From: DATFRX01 sp035630615
Lineage (GTDB): Bacteria > Actinomycetota > Actinomycetes > Propionibacteriales > Nocardioidaceae
Assembly (NCBI GenBank): GCA_035630615.1
Contig: DASQKI010000111.1
Coordinates: 1-64,000 of the forward strand
Reading direction: 5' to 3'
DNA length: 64,000 bases
Below are positions 7,672 to 16,743 of this stretch, piece after piece. Every line of letters starts with the position of its first letter. Position 1 is the stretch's first letter. Under the pieces are notes generated by a model, which was not told where the DNA came from, ran no database searches, and saw nothing but the letters and a program-made list of their open reading frames with translations. Position numbers and translations under genes: made by a program.

Positions 7672-10269
7672 TCAGCTCAGGGTGACCTCGAGGATCGTCG
7701 TGCCGCCTGCCGTTCCGGCATCGATGCGAACCTCGGCGCCGCGCGCCGTCTGGACAAGGTCGTAGTCCACGGGCTGGCCGTCCAGCGACACCCCTTCGAC
7801 CACGGCGCCTTCGGGTACGACGTGGCCGATGGTGAGGGTGGCGTCGAGCCCGTGTCCGGTGACCTCGGTAGTCAGCGTGTCGCCCGCCCGCGTGGCTGCG
7901 ACATCGACCGCACCGCTGCCGAGCGCGATATCCCGGCCGGCCAGATGCTCTTGCGCCTCGGGAATCTGCGGAATGACGGACAGCCGGTTCCGACCCATGT
8001 CGGGCGAGAGACCGAGCTGGTGATGGATCACCGGCCAGAGGATGCCGTACGCACCCCATGCCTGCAGCACCATGGACCGGTCATAGAGAGGTCGCTCGAT
8101 GTTGGCGACGAAGTCCGGGCTGGGTGCAATCTCCGGCATGGCGCCGGGCAGCTCCCACACCGACGGGTCGAGCTGGATCTCCGCGTTGGCCGTCGTGTAG
8201 CGCTGCTGCTCGTCGGTTCCCAGACGACCGAAGTTGCCCTGCGCTACGGCCATGATGGCGGTGTTGAGGCCGAACGCCGCCCGTTCGCTCTGCACGGTCG
8301 ACACCGCCGAGTCACAGGACGGGCCTCTGTTTCCGTCTGGGTGTGAGGTCGGACCAGTACCGGTGTGGAACAAGCCGAACCTGCCCGAGTAGCAGTCCTC
8401 CTGTCGCTTCTCGATGCCGGCGTGGCCGTGGGCGTCGTTGGCAAGCGGCCGGTCCGGTTGCCCCGGCCGCACGAGTACGGCGTCCATCGGCGTCAGCCCG
8501 ATCCAGTGCCGCTGGAACACCTTCTCGTTGTCGGGGTTCTTCAGCGAGTCGGCGTACTGGTCGGTGTCGCCGCCGAACCACCACGCCGCCTCGAACCGCT
8601 TCTCGAGGTTCGCGGCGCGCGCAGATGCCCACCTCGCGGTACCCATGTCACCCTTGCTCCGCGCCATGTCCGCGAGGTCACGCAGGCCGCGGATTGTGTA
8701 GACGGTGTTGTCCAGTTTCTCTTCACCCATGCCGGCGCGCTCGACGTTGCCGAGCCCCTCCGGCCAGCCGTCGTCGTCCTTGTCCAACGTCTCGTAGATG
8801 TACCGCATGTTACGGACCATGAAGCCGTACATCTCGTCGCGGAACGCGTCATCGCCGGTCCACCGCCAGACCAGAGCGACCGCGGACGGGAACTTGGACG
8901 TCTCGTCGGTGTTGCCTGGGTCGGCGTTGCCGCCGAAGTACACCGATCCGTCCGGCATCACCTCATGTACGACCTTTCCGGACCGCTGGTTCACGATCTC
9001 GCTCACGTCGCGCAGTGCCCGCAGGTGCTGCTTGGTGGTCTGGAACTGGCCGGCGGCGACCGAGGCGAATGCGGTGTACTCGCCGTCGGTGCCGAACAGC
9101 CACGGGTAGTCGGGCCATCCGGCACCGAACCAGCGGGCCTTGGCCAGGCTGCCGGCCGAAGGCGGGTAGGCCCTGCCCTCCTGGACATGACGGAGGTCGA
9201 GGTCACGTGCTTCCTGGACAGAGTCGGCGAGGTTCTGCTTGCTCCAAGCGACGCTGCTCTCGAGCATTGGGTCGCCGGGGATGTCGACGTCGCTGCGTGC
9301 ATCGACCTGCTCGCGTGACGCCACCTTGGCTGCCAAGTGTCCCGCCGGGTCCGTCAGTGCCTTCCCGTACTCCGCACGCGCCTCGGCAAGACCGTTGTCG
9401 GAGCCCGCGACTGCGAACCAGACGGTTCGCGGCTGGCCGGCCACCAGGTCTACCTCGTAGGTGAGGCGACCGCCGGTGCCCTTGCCGGCTGCCGAGTCGT
9501 CGCACCGCTCGGGCGCGGGCCCGTCCGAGGGACAGACCACCGGCGGCTGCTGGGGCCCACGGAAGCCCACGCCGAGCTCATGGCCAGTCGGCGTCAGCGA
9601 GGACCCGACGACGCCGGCCCAGTCGTGGTGCTCGGCGTTGGCCACCGGGGGCGTGCCCTGCTCACGGAAGACGAGGGCTCCGCCGTCGTATGCACCCGAG
9701 TCGGGGAGGTTGAAGGTTGTGGCGTTCGGAGTGGTCCAGCCCCATGGATAGGCGGACATCAACTCCGAGTGCGCGTCGACGTCGAGTCGGACGGTCCTGT
9801 CGGAGTCGGCGGTGAGGGTCAGCCCGACCAGACCGGCCCGCAGGCCGTCCGGGGAGGTGTCGGTCCGCGCGACCGACAGCCCCGCACCGGCGTACTCGAC
9901 CCGTGTGTATCCCCAGCCGCTCGTGAACCGCTGAGCCTCGACGTCAGCGCCCAGCCAGTCGCCGTCCAAGGCGAACCATAAGCCGTCCAACACCTTGATC
10001 GGTGACGTCCACATCCCTCCCATCTCGGCACGGATGTGCCAGCCGGCGCCCGGGTACAGACCATCGGCCGTCCCCATCGTGTAGAAGCGGTCGCCGATGG
10101 TGACAGCCCGACGATCGTCCAGCCTCGTGGTCACCGACAGCTCCGGAGACCGAGCCAGCGCGGCATCGAGGGCAGCGTCCTCGCCTTCTGCCGAGGCGGA
10201 ATGCGTCGCGAGAAGGGTTGCCGCGAGCAGCGTTGCGCAGACGGATGCGAGGACGGGCGACCGATGCAT
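7672..10269 (-). CDS. Secreted (alpha/alpha)6-barrel glycoside hydrolase, glycogen-debranching-like
   Basis: The 865-residue product has a Sec signal peptide (MHRSPVLASVCATLLAATLL, cut near SASA) and so acts outside the cell. The central half (about residues 350-750) has six-hairpin glycosidase features such as WPDYPWLFGTDGEY, DGWPEGLGN and KLDNTVYTIRGL, as in GDE_C/GH63/GH15-like enzymes annotated as glycogen debranching proteins. The N-terminal region is beta-rich and the C-terminus looks like a small beta domain. The substrate is unknown. The ATG at 10269 is preferred over 10314 because GGAG lies 7 nt before it and it opens into the signal peptide. It is the only gene between the intact tRNA-Ser and its 3' copy, so it is probably horizontally acquired cargo. 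Confidence 0.75.
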   Translation of the reverse strand: MHRSPVLASVCATLLAATLLATHSASAEGEDAALDAALARSPELSVTTRLDDRRAVTIGDRFYTMGTADGLYPGAGWHIRAEMGGMWTSPIKVLDGLWFALDGDWLGADVEAQRFTSGWGYTRVEYAGAGLSVARTDTSPDGLRAGLVGLTLTADSDRTVRLDVDAHSELMSAYPWGWTTPNATTFNLPDSGAYDGGALVFREQGTPPVANAEHHDWAGVVGSSLTPTGHELGVGFRGPQQPPVVCPSDGPAPERCDDSAAGKGTGGRLTYEVDLVAGQPRTVWFAVAGSDNGLAEARAEYGKALTDPAGHLAAKVASREQVDARSDVDIPGDPMLESSVAWSKQNLADSVQEARDLDLRHVQEGRAYPPSAGSLAKARWFGAGWPDYPWLFGTDGEYTAFASVAAGQFQTTKQHLRALRDVSEIVNQRSGKVVHEVMPDGSVYFGGNADPGNTDETSKFPSAVALVWRWTGDDAFRDEMYGFMVRNMRYIYETLDKDDDGWPEGLGNVERAGMGEEKLDNTVYTIRGLRDLADMARSKGDMGTARWASARAANLEKRFEAAWWFGGDTDQYADSLKNPDNEKVFQRHWIGLTPMDAVLVRPGQPDRPLANDAHGHAGIEKRQEDCYSGRFGLFHTGTGPTSHPDGNRGPSCDSAVSTVQSERAAFGLNTAIMAVAQGNFGRLGTDEQQRYTTANAEIQLDPSVWELPGAMPEIAPSPDFVANIERPLYDRSMVLQAWGAYGILWPVIHHQLGLSPDMGRNRLSVIPQIPEAQEHLAGRDIALGSGAVDVAATRAGDTLTTEVTGHGLDATLTIGHVVPEGAVVEGVSLDGQPVDYDLVQTARGAEVRIDAGTAGGTTILEVTLS

Positions 10270-10508
10270 GGAAGAACTCCAGATATGACCTGGAACCTGA
10301 CGGTAAGCCATCATGCCGCTTAATACATCTCATGTGAAGACCGTCTACTCTGAGTGACATCGCCCCCGGACGTTGTCTCAGTGACCGGCGTCAAGCGCAC
10401 CACACCTCCGTCGATACACACCTCACATGGTTGGCCCAGAAAATGAGACCACGGCCTTCTGAAGCGGCTGAGGCGCGAACCACGAAGGGAACAAACGCCC
10501 TGGTGACA

Positions 10509-10598
10509 TGGCGGTGGCGGTGGGATTCGAACCCACGGTGGGCGTGAACCCACACACGCTTTCGAGGCGTGCTCCTTCGGCCGCTCGGACACGCCACC
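10509..10598 (-). tRNA. tRNA-Ser (anticodon CGA)
   Basis: Ninety nucleotides on the minus strand fold as a class II tRNA. The acceptor stem pairs GGTGGCG with CGCCACC, with discriminator G and encoded CCA. The anticodon stem CACGC/GCGTG has loop CTCGAAA, giving CGA. A long variable arm (GTGGGTTCACGCCCAC) and the T arm GTGGG-TTCGAAT-CCCAC follow. A 3' copy lies at 7179-7236. Confidence 0.95.
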
Positions 10599-10651
10599 GC
10601 GGGTGAGGCTACCGGAAGAGCGAGCGACGGCTCTAACCGGTTGGGCCCGGC

Positions 10652-11266
10652 TCACGCCGAACGTGGCATCGCACTCCGCAATGGACTGCGACGCTGCGAT
10701 TGAGGAGCCGCGCCGACGATGAGATCGCTTACCAACTCGGTCAGCGCGGATTCAACCCGAGTCTGTCCGATCTCATAGAGGTCCCGAGGAATCGCGATCG
10801 CCGGAACCGTGTACGTCAAGCTGGAGCCCCGCGCGTGCTTGACGCGCAACGCCGCGTTCCCCCGTGCCAGCATCGCGGTGCCGAACCTCTGGATAGCCTT
10901 GAGGTCAGCCGCATGCACCACGGCCGCGGTCGACACGGTCAAGGCCTCGCCGATCGCACGGCGACGGCACTGCTCCAGATCGGCGGCCAACGTGCCCGGA
11001 CCGTCGCATCGCGCGTCATGGACCAGCTGCGCGGTGGCCTCGACGTACTCGACGGTCGACGCCACGGTGAGTGCGGCCGTGCGGTGTGCGAGGTACATGC
11101 ACTGCTGGTAGTACGTGACGCCTTCGATGAACTCGACGGGCGTACGGTCGCCGTCCCGTCCGTCAGGCCGGTTCTGTGTGGCGAGCAGGATCAGGCGCTT
11201 GAAGAATGCCGTCTCCCACTCCGACTCGCGCCATGACCACATGTAGCCAAGCTGTCGGTCACTCAT
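10652..11266 (-). CDS. Unrecognised protein divergent from the 692-residue orphan
   Basis: A 204-residue protein I do not recognise. It starts MSDRQLGYMWSWRESEW, looks largely helical, has no signal peptide or membrane segment, and ends in a basic Arg/Ser-rich tail. It is probably a real gene: GAGGAGG lies 5 nt before the ATG at 11266, and the frame runs to 53 bp from the tRNA-Ser 5' end. It is divergent from an equally unrecognised large protein across an AT-rich 126-bp intergenic region with inverted repeats, so the two may form a functional pair. No function is assigned. Confidence 0.65.
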   Translation of the reverse strand: MSDRQLGYMWSWRESEWETAFFKRLILLATQNRPDGRDGDRTPVEFIEGVTYYQQCMYLAHRTAALTVASTVEYVEATAQLVHDARCDGPGTLAADLEQCRRRAIGEALTVSTAAVVHAADLKAIQRFGTAMLARGNAALRVKHARGSSLTYTVPAIAIPRDLYEIGQTRVESALTELVSDLIVGAAPQSQRRSPLRSAMPRSA

Positions 11267-11292
11267 GATGGCCTCCTCATATCAGGCGGGCC

Positions 11293-11359
11293 TGACTAGA
11301 TGGTCGCTGCTGATTAAGGGTTAGTCAATAAATCTTTAGCGATACGTATTGTGGTATCG
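11293..11359. promoter_or_regulatory. Divergent promoter region with inverted repeats
   Basis: This AT-rich patch lies between the two divergent orphan genes. TGACTA (11293-11298) pairs with TAGTCA (11322-11327), and CGATAC (11340-11345) pairs with GTATCG (11354-11359). It is noticeably less GC-rich than its surroundings, as expected of a promoter/operator region. The binding protein is unknown. Confidence 0.4.
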
Positions 11360-11392
11360 TGATGAACCTGTTCAGGCATGGAGGACAACGAC

Positions 11393-13471
11393 ATGACCGA
11401 CGTGGCACCGTGGATGCCGTTGACCGTATCGACGCCATCCGCACCGGAGGGACGCCTGAACAACGCGCGACGGACGTCGGTGCGACTCGCCCGCAACGTC
11501 GCGGTCCTGTTTGGAATCGACGTGCCCGACTCCGCCAGCGGCTCGAAGCCCCGAATGAGCGACTACAACGCGCTGACCAGTGCCGACGTCGGTCGGGGCG
11601 CGCCGCCTGACGCCACCCGCCCCGACAAGACGCCGATCGCCTCGGCGACGCTCAGCAAGTTCGGCCCGGAGACCAAGGCCGCGCTCGTACTGACGGGATC
11701 CAACGAGCTGTTCGCATCGGTCGAGGAGACCATGCGTGAGGTGCTCGGGCTCGTTGGTCAGTCGGACGATGCGCGGCCACTGGCCGACTCGATGCGCATC
11801 ACGGCTTGGGCGGCCATGTTGCTCGACGTCTACGAGGCGCAGCCAGCGCTCCTGGTCGCCGCATTTCAGGCCCGCGCGATCCAGCGTGCGGCCCTGATCG
11901 ACTGGGCTCCCTGGGTCGACGAGGACGCGGCGCCGAGCTCCGACAGCATCGAGTTCGGCACCTCACGCAATCGAGCGGGCCACGGGGCCGATCGTTCGCG
12001 TGAGGCGAAGACTCTCGACATCCTCGACGGGCTCATGCAAGACGAAGTCAAACCGCTCGCCCTCAAGGGGGACTACGAGGCCAACAACCCGCTGCTCGCT
12101 GACGATCTGGTCGACCGCTTCGCCAGTCAGTGGCTTCGAGGCTCGATGGAGACAGGCTTGGCGCGCCTGACGGTGGATGAGCAAGGCAAGAAGCGCATCG
12201 ACGTGGCGCTGCCTCGGCTCAGCCTGCTGGTGGGCTTCACCGAGGCCAACATGCAGACCTATCACATGGTGGCCCCCTACAAGGAGTCCGGACGCAATCC
12301 CGGCAGTCGAGACGATCGCGAAGCCTACGATCCCGAAAACCGGGACCACTGGCGACGCCTGCTGCCTCGAATCCCGACCACGGCCGAGCTCGCCCGGCAA
12401 GACACCGATGTCGCGTACGCGGCGATCCGAACGCTCACGATCATGCTGCGCGTGCTGCGCGTGACGCGGAAGGGCCCGCGGGAGATGCGCACGACCTGTC
12501 GAGCTCGCCTGGGTGAGCTGGCCACGTTGGCGGAGGCGTACTTCGGGACCGACTCCTACCCAGCCCTCGAGGCCAGAGCGGCTCACCTGGCGGCGGTCGC
12601 CAGCGACCTTCGCTATCGCAAGTTCGAGGAATTCGACAACCCGTACGAATCGACGTTGCACGCTGGCAAGGCGCTCTTCGACGTCTACACCCAGGTGAGG
12701 GACCGCTACCGAGACGTCATGAATCCGGGCGCGTGGCTCGAGTTCATCGACATGGTGTCCGCACGCATCGACGCGTGGGCCCGCGAGATCGGCGAGGCCG
12801 GCGACCTGGACCAGTGCCGAGTGCTCCAGCGGCAGTTGTGCGACGACTGGGAGGACGCGTTCACCCGACTCGGCATCGACCCGCTGACTCGCCCGCCGCA
12901 TGTCCTCATCGAGCGGTGCAAGGGGCTCGCCTCCCACTTGCACGATTGGCTGGCTCTCGCGATCCGGATGACCGACGACCCGAAGCTCTATAGCCGGGCA
13001 CTTCTCATTGCCCGCGAGGTTGTCGTGCCGATGCGTCGTGAGCTCGCCATCCGGCGTGGAAACGATCGGCCGTATCGGCGCACCCTCGAAGAGGTCGCTC
13101 TCGGCATCTGCGACGGTCTCGCTTCGCTCCCGCCGGGAGAGGCAGCCGATGCGCTCGACCAACTCGCGTACATCGGTCGCGAGCTGCGCGGGACCTCGCG
13201 CGTCGAGCAACTACTCGGCTACCTGACGGCCCCACCCGGATCCGACCTGACCGAACGCGACGCGGTCGCCAGCATCACCCTGGCCCAGACGTACGTAACA
13301 CTCGACGAGCACAACATGACTCCGAACGGACTCCTGGCCCCCGACGAGATCGGGAAGCTGCTCGACATCGCGCATAGTGCACTGAGCGAGGTCGCGGAGG
13401 CCAGCGAGCCAAAACGGAGTCGCATCATGCGCCGGTTGGACCAGCTGGAGACCCGACGGACAACGCGCTAA
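11393..13471 (+). CDS. Large unrecognised, mostly helical protein
   Basis: The 692-residue product is not a family I recognise. It has no signal peptide or membrane helices and appears mostly alpha-helical, with many Arg/Asp-rich amphipathic stretches reminiscent of helical-repeat proteins. The ATG at 11393 (MTDVAPWMPLT) is preferred over 11378 because GGAGG sits 8 nt upstream of it and overlaps the earlier ATG. The stop overlaps the convergent GlxA-type regulator gene by 4 bp. It forms a divergent pair with the 204-residue protein next to tRNA-Ser, a site favoured for accessory genes. Confidence 0.65.
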   Translation: MTDVAPWMPLTVSTPSAPEGRLNNARRTSVRLARNVAVLFGIDVPDSASGSKPRMSDYNALTSADVGRGAPPDATRPDKTPIASATLSKFGPETKAALVLTGSNELFASVEETMREVLGLVGQSDDARPLADSMRITAWAAMLLDVYEAQPALLVAAFQARAIQRAALIDWAPWVDEDAAPSSDSIEFGTSRNRAGHGADRSREAKTLDILDGLMQDEVKPLALKGDYEANNPLLADDLVDRFASQWLRGSMETGLARLTVDEQGKKRIDVALPRLSLLVGFTEANMQTYHMVAPYKESGRNPGSRDDREAYDPENRDHWRRLLPRIPTTAELARQDTDVAYAAIRTLTIMLRVLRVTRKGPREMRTTCRARLGELATLAEAYFGTDSYPALEARAAHLAAVASDLRYRKFEEFDNPYESTLHAGKALFDVYTQVRDRYRDVMNPGAWLEFIDMVSARIDAWAREIGEAGDLDQCRVLQRQLCDDWEDAFTRLGIDPLTRPPHVLIERCKGLASHLHDWLALAIRMTDDPKLYSRALLIAREVVVPMRRELAIRRGNDRPYRRTLEEVALGICDGLASLPPGEAADALDQLAYIGRELRGTSRVEQLLGYLTAPPGSDLTERDAVASITLAQTYVTLDEHNMTPNGLLAPDEIGKLLDIAHSALSEVAEASEPKRSRIMRRLDQLETRRTTR

Positions 13472-14463
13472 TCGGCCGGACCCAAACGCCGCCGATCGCG
13501 GCTGGTGGCGAACGTACGCCGGTAGGCCGACGGCGAGGTCTGCATGGCCTGGCCGAAATGGTGTCGGTAGGTCACGCCGGTCTCGAAGCCGACGGCGACC
13601 GCGATCTGCTCGATCGGCGCGTTCGTCGTCTCGAGCAGCGGCAGGCTCGCCTGGATCCGTTGGGCAATCAGCCATCGGATCGGGCTGGTCCCGGTCGCGT
13701 GCGAAAATTGCCGCAGGTACGTTCGCGGCGACATGTGCGCTCGGTCGGCGAGCGTACGAAGGGTGATGGGCACGGCGAGATGCTGCAGGGCCCACTGCAT
13801 GCTCTCGGTGATGCGGTCGTCGTCGAGGTCGGCGACGACCGGCGCTTCGATGTATTGGGCCTGCCCGCCGACCCGGTGCGGCTGGATCACGAGGCGGCGA
13901 GCGATGGCGTTGGCGACGTCGCCGCCGTAGTCGCGTCGGACGATGTGCAGGCAGAGATCAAGGCCAGCCGCGCACCCGGCGCTGGTGAGTACGCGTCCGG
14001 CGTCGACGTAGAGCGGCTTCGGATCGACATCGACATGTGGATATCGACGCCGAAGCAGATCGGCATAGCGCCAATGCGTGGTGGCGCGGAGTCCGTCGAG
14101 CAGGCCGGCCGCCGCCAAGGCGAATGCCCCTGAGCAAATCGACACCAGACGGGCTCCATTGGCGTACACCAGCCGCAGCGCCGCGATCACCTCGGGCGTC
14201 GGATCGCCGGTGTGGTCGGAGACGCTCGGCACGATCACCGTGTCGGCACGGGCGAGCTCGTCCAGACCGTGCGGAGTGTGCAGCGTGGCACCGCCGATGA
14301 CGCTGACCGAGCCGGGCCGATCGGCACAGATCGTCAGGTCGTACCACGGCACGTCGATGTCCGGCCAGCGCAGCCCGAACACCTCGGTCACGATCCCGGT
14401 CTCGAAGGCGGACATGCCTTCGTACGCCAGGACCGCGACGCGTCGGCCTTCGGAGGGTGTCAT
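13468..14463 (-). CDS. GlxA-family (DJ-1/PfpI plus AraC HTH) transcriptional regulator
   Basis: A 331-residue protein with an N-terminal DJ-1/PfpI-like class I glutamine amidotransferase domain (about 8-175, including the nucleophile elbow ICSGAFALAAAG) and a C-terminal AraC-type double HTH (about 225-320, RTYLRQFSHATGTSPIRWL and ETGVTYRHHFGQAM). This is the FtrA/GlxA arrangement; the amidotransferase-like domain is usually a ligand sensor rather than an enzyme. It is divergent from an MFS gene 70 bp away and probably controls the MFS-cyclase pair. Its stop overlaps the convergent orphan gene by 4 bp. Confidence 0.9.
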   Translation of the reverse strand: MTPSEGRRVAVLAYEGMSAFETGIVTEVFGLRWPDIDVPWYDLTICADRPGSVSVIGGATLHTPHGLDELARADTVIVPSVSDHTGDPTPEVIAALRLVYANGARLVSICSGAFALAAAGLLDGLRATTHWRYADLLRRRYPHVDVDPKPLYVDAGRVLTSAGCAAGLDLCLHIVRRDYGGDVANAIARRLVIQPHRVGGQAQYIEAPVVADLDDDRITESMQWALQHLAVPITLRTLADRAHMSPRTYLRQFSHATGTSPIRWLIAQRIQASLPLLETTNAPIEQIAVAVGFETGVTYRHHFGQAMQTSPSAYRRTFATSRDRRRLGPAD

Positions 14464-14533
14464 GGCGAGATCTTAGCGGCCAGCGTCGTTAGAGCCACTT
14501 CTGCTCGGGCGGCCCGCCGGCGAGCGTGGTGCC

Positions 14534-15736
14534 ATGACGGCCTCTCCCGACGCGCCGACCGCCGTCCGTCCGGTCGCACCCGAATGGCAGATCGCCCTCG
14601 CCGGCCTGACGGTCATCGCCGTGAGCTACGGCTTCGCCCGCTACGGGTTCGGCTTGTTCGTGCCGCAGCTCCGCGACGAGTACAGGCTGTCGACATCGAC
14701 GCTGGGAGTGATCGGAAGTGCGACGTACGTGGGCTATCTGACGGCATTGACCTTGGTCGGTGTCCTCGCCACCCGGATGGGTCCTCGCCCCATGCTCATG
14801 TGTGCCGGCTTTTCCGCGACGACGGGGATGGCCCTGGTGGCGATCGCCCCGACGACGAGCGTTCTGGTGGTCGGCCTCGTGCTGGCCGGGACGAGCTCGG
14901 GCTGGGCATGGGCGCCGTACTCCGACGTCGTCGACGGCATGGTGCGGCCGGAGCGACAGCAGCATGTCATGGCACTCCTGCCGGTCGGGACGGCGTTCGG
15001 AGTCGCTGTCGCCGGCCCGCTCGCTCTCCTCACCCACGGTGGGAGCTGGCGTTATGCCTGGGTGGCCTTCAGCGTCGTGGCGCTCCTGTCTACCGTGTAC
15101 AACGCGAGGACGCTGCCGCGCGGCGTGGGTCGACGCTCGCCGGACGGACTGGCGCCGGTCGGACTGCGATGGTTCTTCCGACGTTCGGCCGTTCCGCTGT
15201 ACCTCACCGGGCTCTCGTACGGGTTGGTCGGCTCGGTGTATTGGACCTTCGCGATGGACGCGATCTCGACGGCCGGCACGATCGGCGGGGGCCGAGAACC
15301 GTTGTTCTGGACCCTGATGGGAGTTGCCGGCATCGCGGGCCTGAGCACCGGGGCGTTGCTGGCCCGACTCGAGCTGACGGGCTCGCACCGCGTGCTGTTC
15401 GTCGCGCTCGCCCTGGCCGTCGGGCTCCTGGGGGTGACGCCTGGAGTGCCGGGCCTGGTGGCGATCTCGGTCGTCGTCTATGGGCCATCATTCATGGCAG
15501 TCTCGGGCCTGCTCGCCGTCTGGAGTCATCGGCTGTTTCCGGATCGGCCGTCTACCGGTTTCAGCGCGACCGTCTTCTTCCTCGGCCTCGGGTCGATCGC
15601 AGGTCCGCTCGCCGTGGGCCTCGTCGCCGATCATCACGGGCTCAGGGCGGCCTTCGCGCTCACGGCGGCGATTGCGGCCGTCACGGTCCTCGCAACGCCT
15701 CGAGCCGCTGGTTGCACGCGCACGCCGGGTGGGTGA
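14534..15736 (+). CDS. MFS transporter, YbfB/YjiJ-like
   Basis: A 400-residue membrane protein with about 12 hydrophobic segments. The start region (VSYGFARYGFGLFVPQLR) is typical of YbfB/YjiJ-type major facilitator transporters. ATRMGPRPMLM is the loop 2-3 motif. The cargo is unknown. It is divergent from a GlxA-type regulator and followed within 11 bp by a cyclase-family enzyme, suggesting an operon for uptake or export of that enzyme's substrate or product. Confidence 0.85.
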   Translation: MTASPDAPTAVRPVAPEWQIALAGLTVIAVSYGFARYGFGLFVPQLRDEYRLSTSTLGVIGSATYVGYLTALTLVGVLATRMGPRPMLMCAGFSATTGMALVAIAPTTSVLVVGLVLAGTSSGWAWAPYSDVVDGMVRPERQQHVMALLPVGTAFGVAVAGPLALLTHGGSWRYAWVAFSVVALLSTVYNARTLPRGVGRRSPDGLAPVGLRWFFRRSAVPLYLTGLSYGLVGSVYWTFAMDAISTAGTIGGGREPLFWTLMGVAGIAGLSTGALLARLELTGSHRVLFVALALAVGLLGVTPGVPGLVAISVVVYGPSFMAVSGLLAVWSHRLFPDRPSTGFSATVFFLGLGSIAGPLAVGLVADHHGLRAAFALTAAIAAVTVLATPRAAGCTRTPGG

Positions 15737-15746
15737 AGGTGTTTCG

Positions 15747-16679
15747 GTGACCGAGTATCGAGCCTCGTTCGACGGCGTCATTCGATTCAGCAACGGGGGT
15801 GACCTCACTGCCCGCGGGTTCCGCGTCGATGTCCCGTCCAGGGACGTCGACGAGGCTGAGGTCGCTGCCCTGTTCGTCGCGTCGCTCGGACTGTTGATGA
15901 CCGACTCGGTTGAACTGCGCAATGTCGAGGTGTTCGCCGAACCCCACAAGGGAACGCGAGGAGGGCCATCGGATCGGGCGGCCGAACTCGCACACACATC
16001 CGGCGACTTGATTGAGCTGAACCATGTCATTCGAGCGGGCATGGTCACCTACCCCGGACTTCCCGGACCCACGCTCACTCCGCACCTCACCCGAGAAGCC
16101 TCGCGGGAAATCTATGCGCCCGGCACCGAGTTCGCGATCGACCGGTTGAGCCTGGTCGGCAACACCAGCACCTACCTCGACGCGCCGTTCCACCGCTACA
16201 GCGACGGTGCCGATCTCAGTGCCACAACCCTCGACCAGACCGTCGACCTACCAGCAGTGATCGCACGAGTTACCGGCTCTACTCGCCCGGACATCGATGT
16301 AGGCGCTCTCGCCGCGTTGGACGTTCGCGGCGCGGCCGTACTCCTCCATACCGGCGACGACATTCGGTTTGGCACCCCGGCGTACGCAACCGATCACCAC
16401 TTCCTCACGGCTGACGGCGCCGATTGGCTCGCACGGCACGGCGCAGCACTTGTCGGCATCGACAGCGTCAACATCGACATCGACGACACCGACAGCTCCG
16501 AACGACCCGCACACTCCCGCCTACTCGATGCGGGAATCCCGATCGTCGAGCACCTGACCGGTCTTGATCAGCTACCACCAAGCGGCGCTCGCTTCACCGC
16601 AGTGCCACTCCGCGTGGAAGCGCTAGGGACCATCCCGGTCCGCGCCTTCGCGCGACTCCCCGCAGCAGCCACACCTTGA
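15747..16679 (+). CDS. Cyclase-family (kynurenine formamidase-like) protein with an extra N-terminal domain
   Basis: The 310-residue product has a C-terminal cyclase domain (about 88-305, from LIELNHVIRAGMVTYPG) of the family that includes kynurenine formamidase. The usual metal motif HxGTHxDxPxH appears here as NTSTYLDAPFH: Asp and the last His are kept, while the first two His are Asn and Tyr, so metal binding or chemistry may differ. About 85 N-terminal residues form a separate small domain (RASFDGVIRFSNGGDL) that I do not recognise. The GTG at 15747 follows a GAAGG site. It probably forms an operon with the preceding MFS gene. Confidence 0.8.
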   Translation: MTEYRASFDGVIRFSNGGDLTARGFRVDVPSRDVDEAEVAALFVASLGLLMTDSVELRNVEVFAEPHKGTRGGPSDRAAELAHTSGDLIELNHVIRAGMVTYPGLPGPTLTPHLTREASREIYAPGTEFAIDRLSLVGNTSTYLDAPFHRYSDGADLSATTLDQTVDLPAVIARVTGSTRPDIDVGALAALDVRGAAVLLHTGDDIRFGTPAYATDHHFLTADGADWLARHGAALVGIDSVNIDIDDTDSSERPAHSRLLDAGIPIVEHLTGLDQLPPSGARFTAVPLRVEALGTIPVRAFARLPAAATP

Positions 16680-16743
16680 CCGTCCCGGACCAAGGATCCG
16701 AACGACGCAAGCCTGGATGCCGCGGCTAAGAGACCAGTGCGAG

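Noticed and set aside
13468..13471. Overlap of the 692-residue orphan and GlxA-type genes as translational coupling
   Set aside because: The genes are convergent, so the 4-bp overlap is only shared stop sequence.
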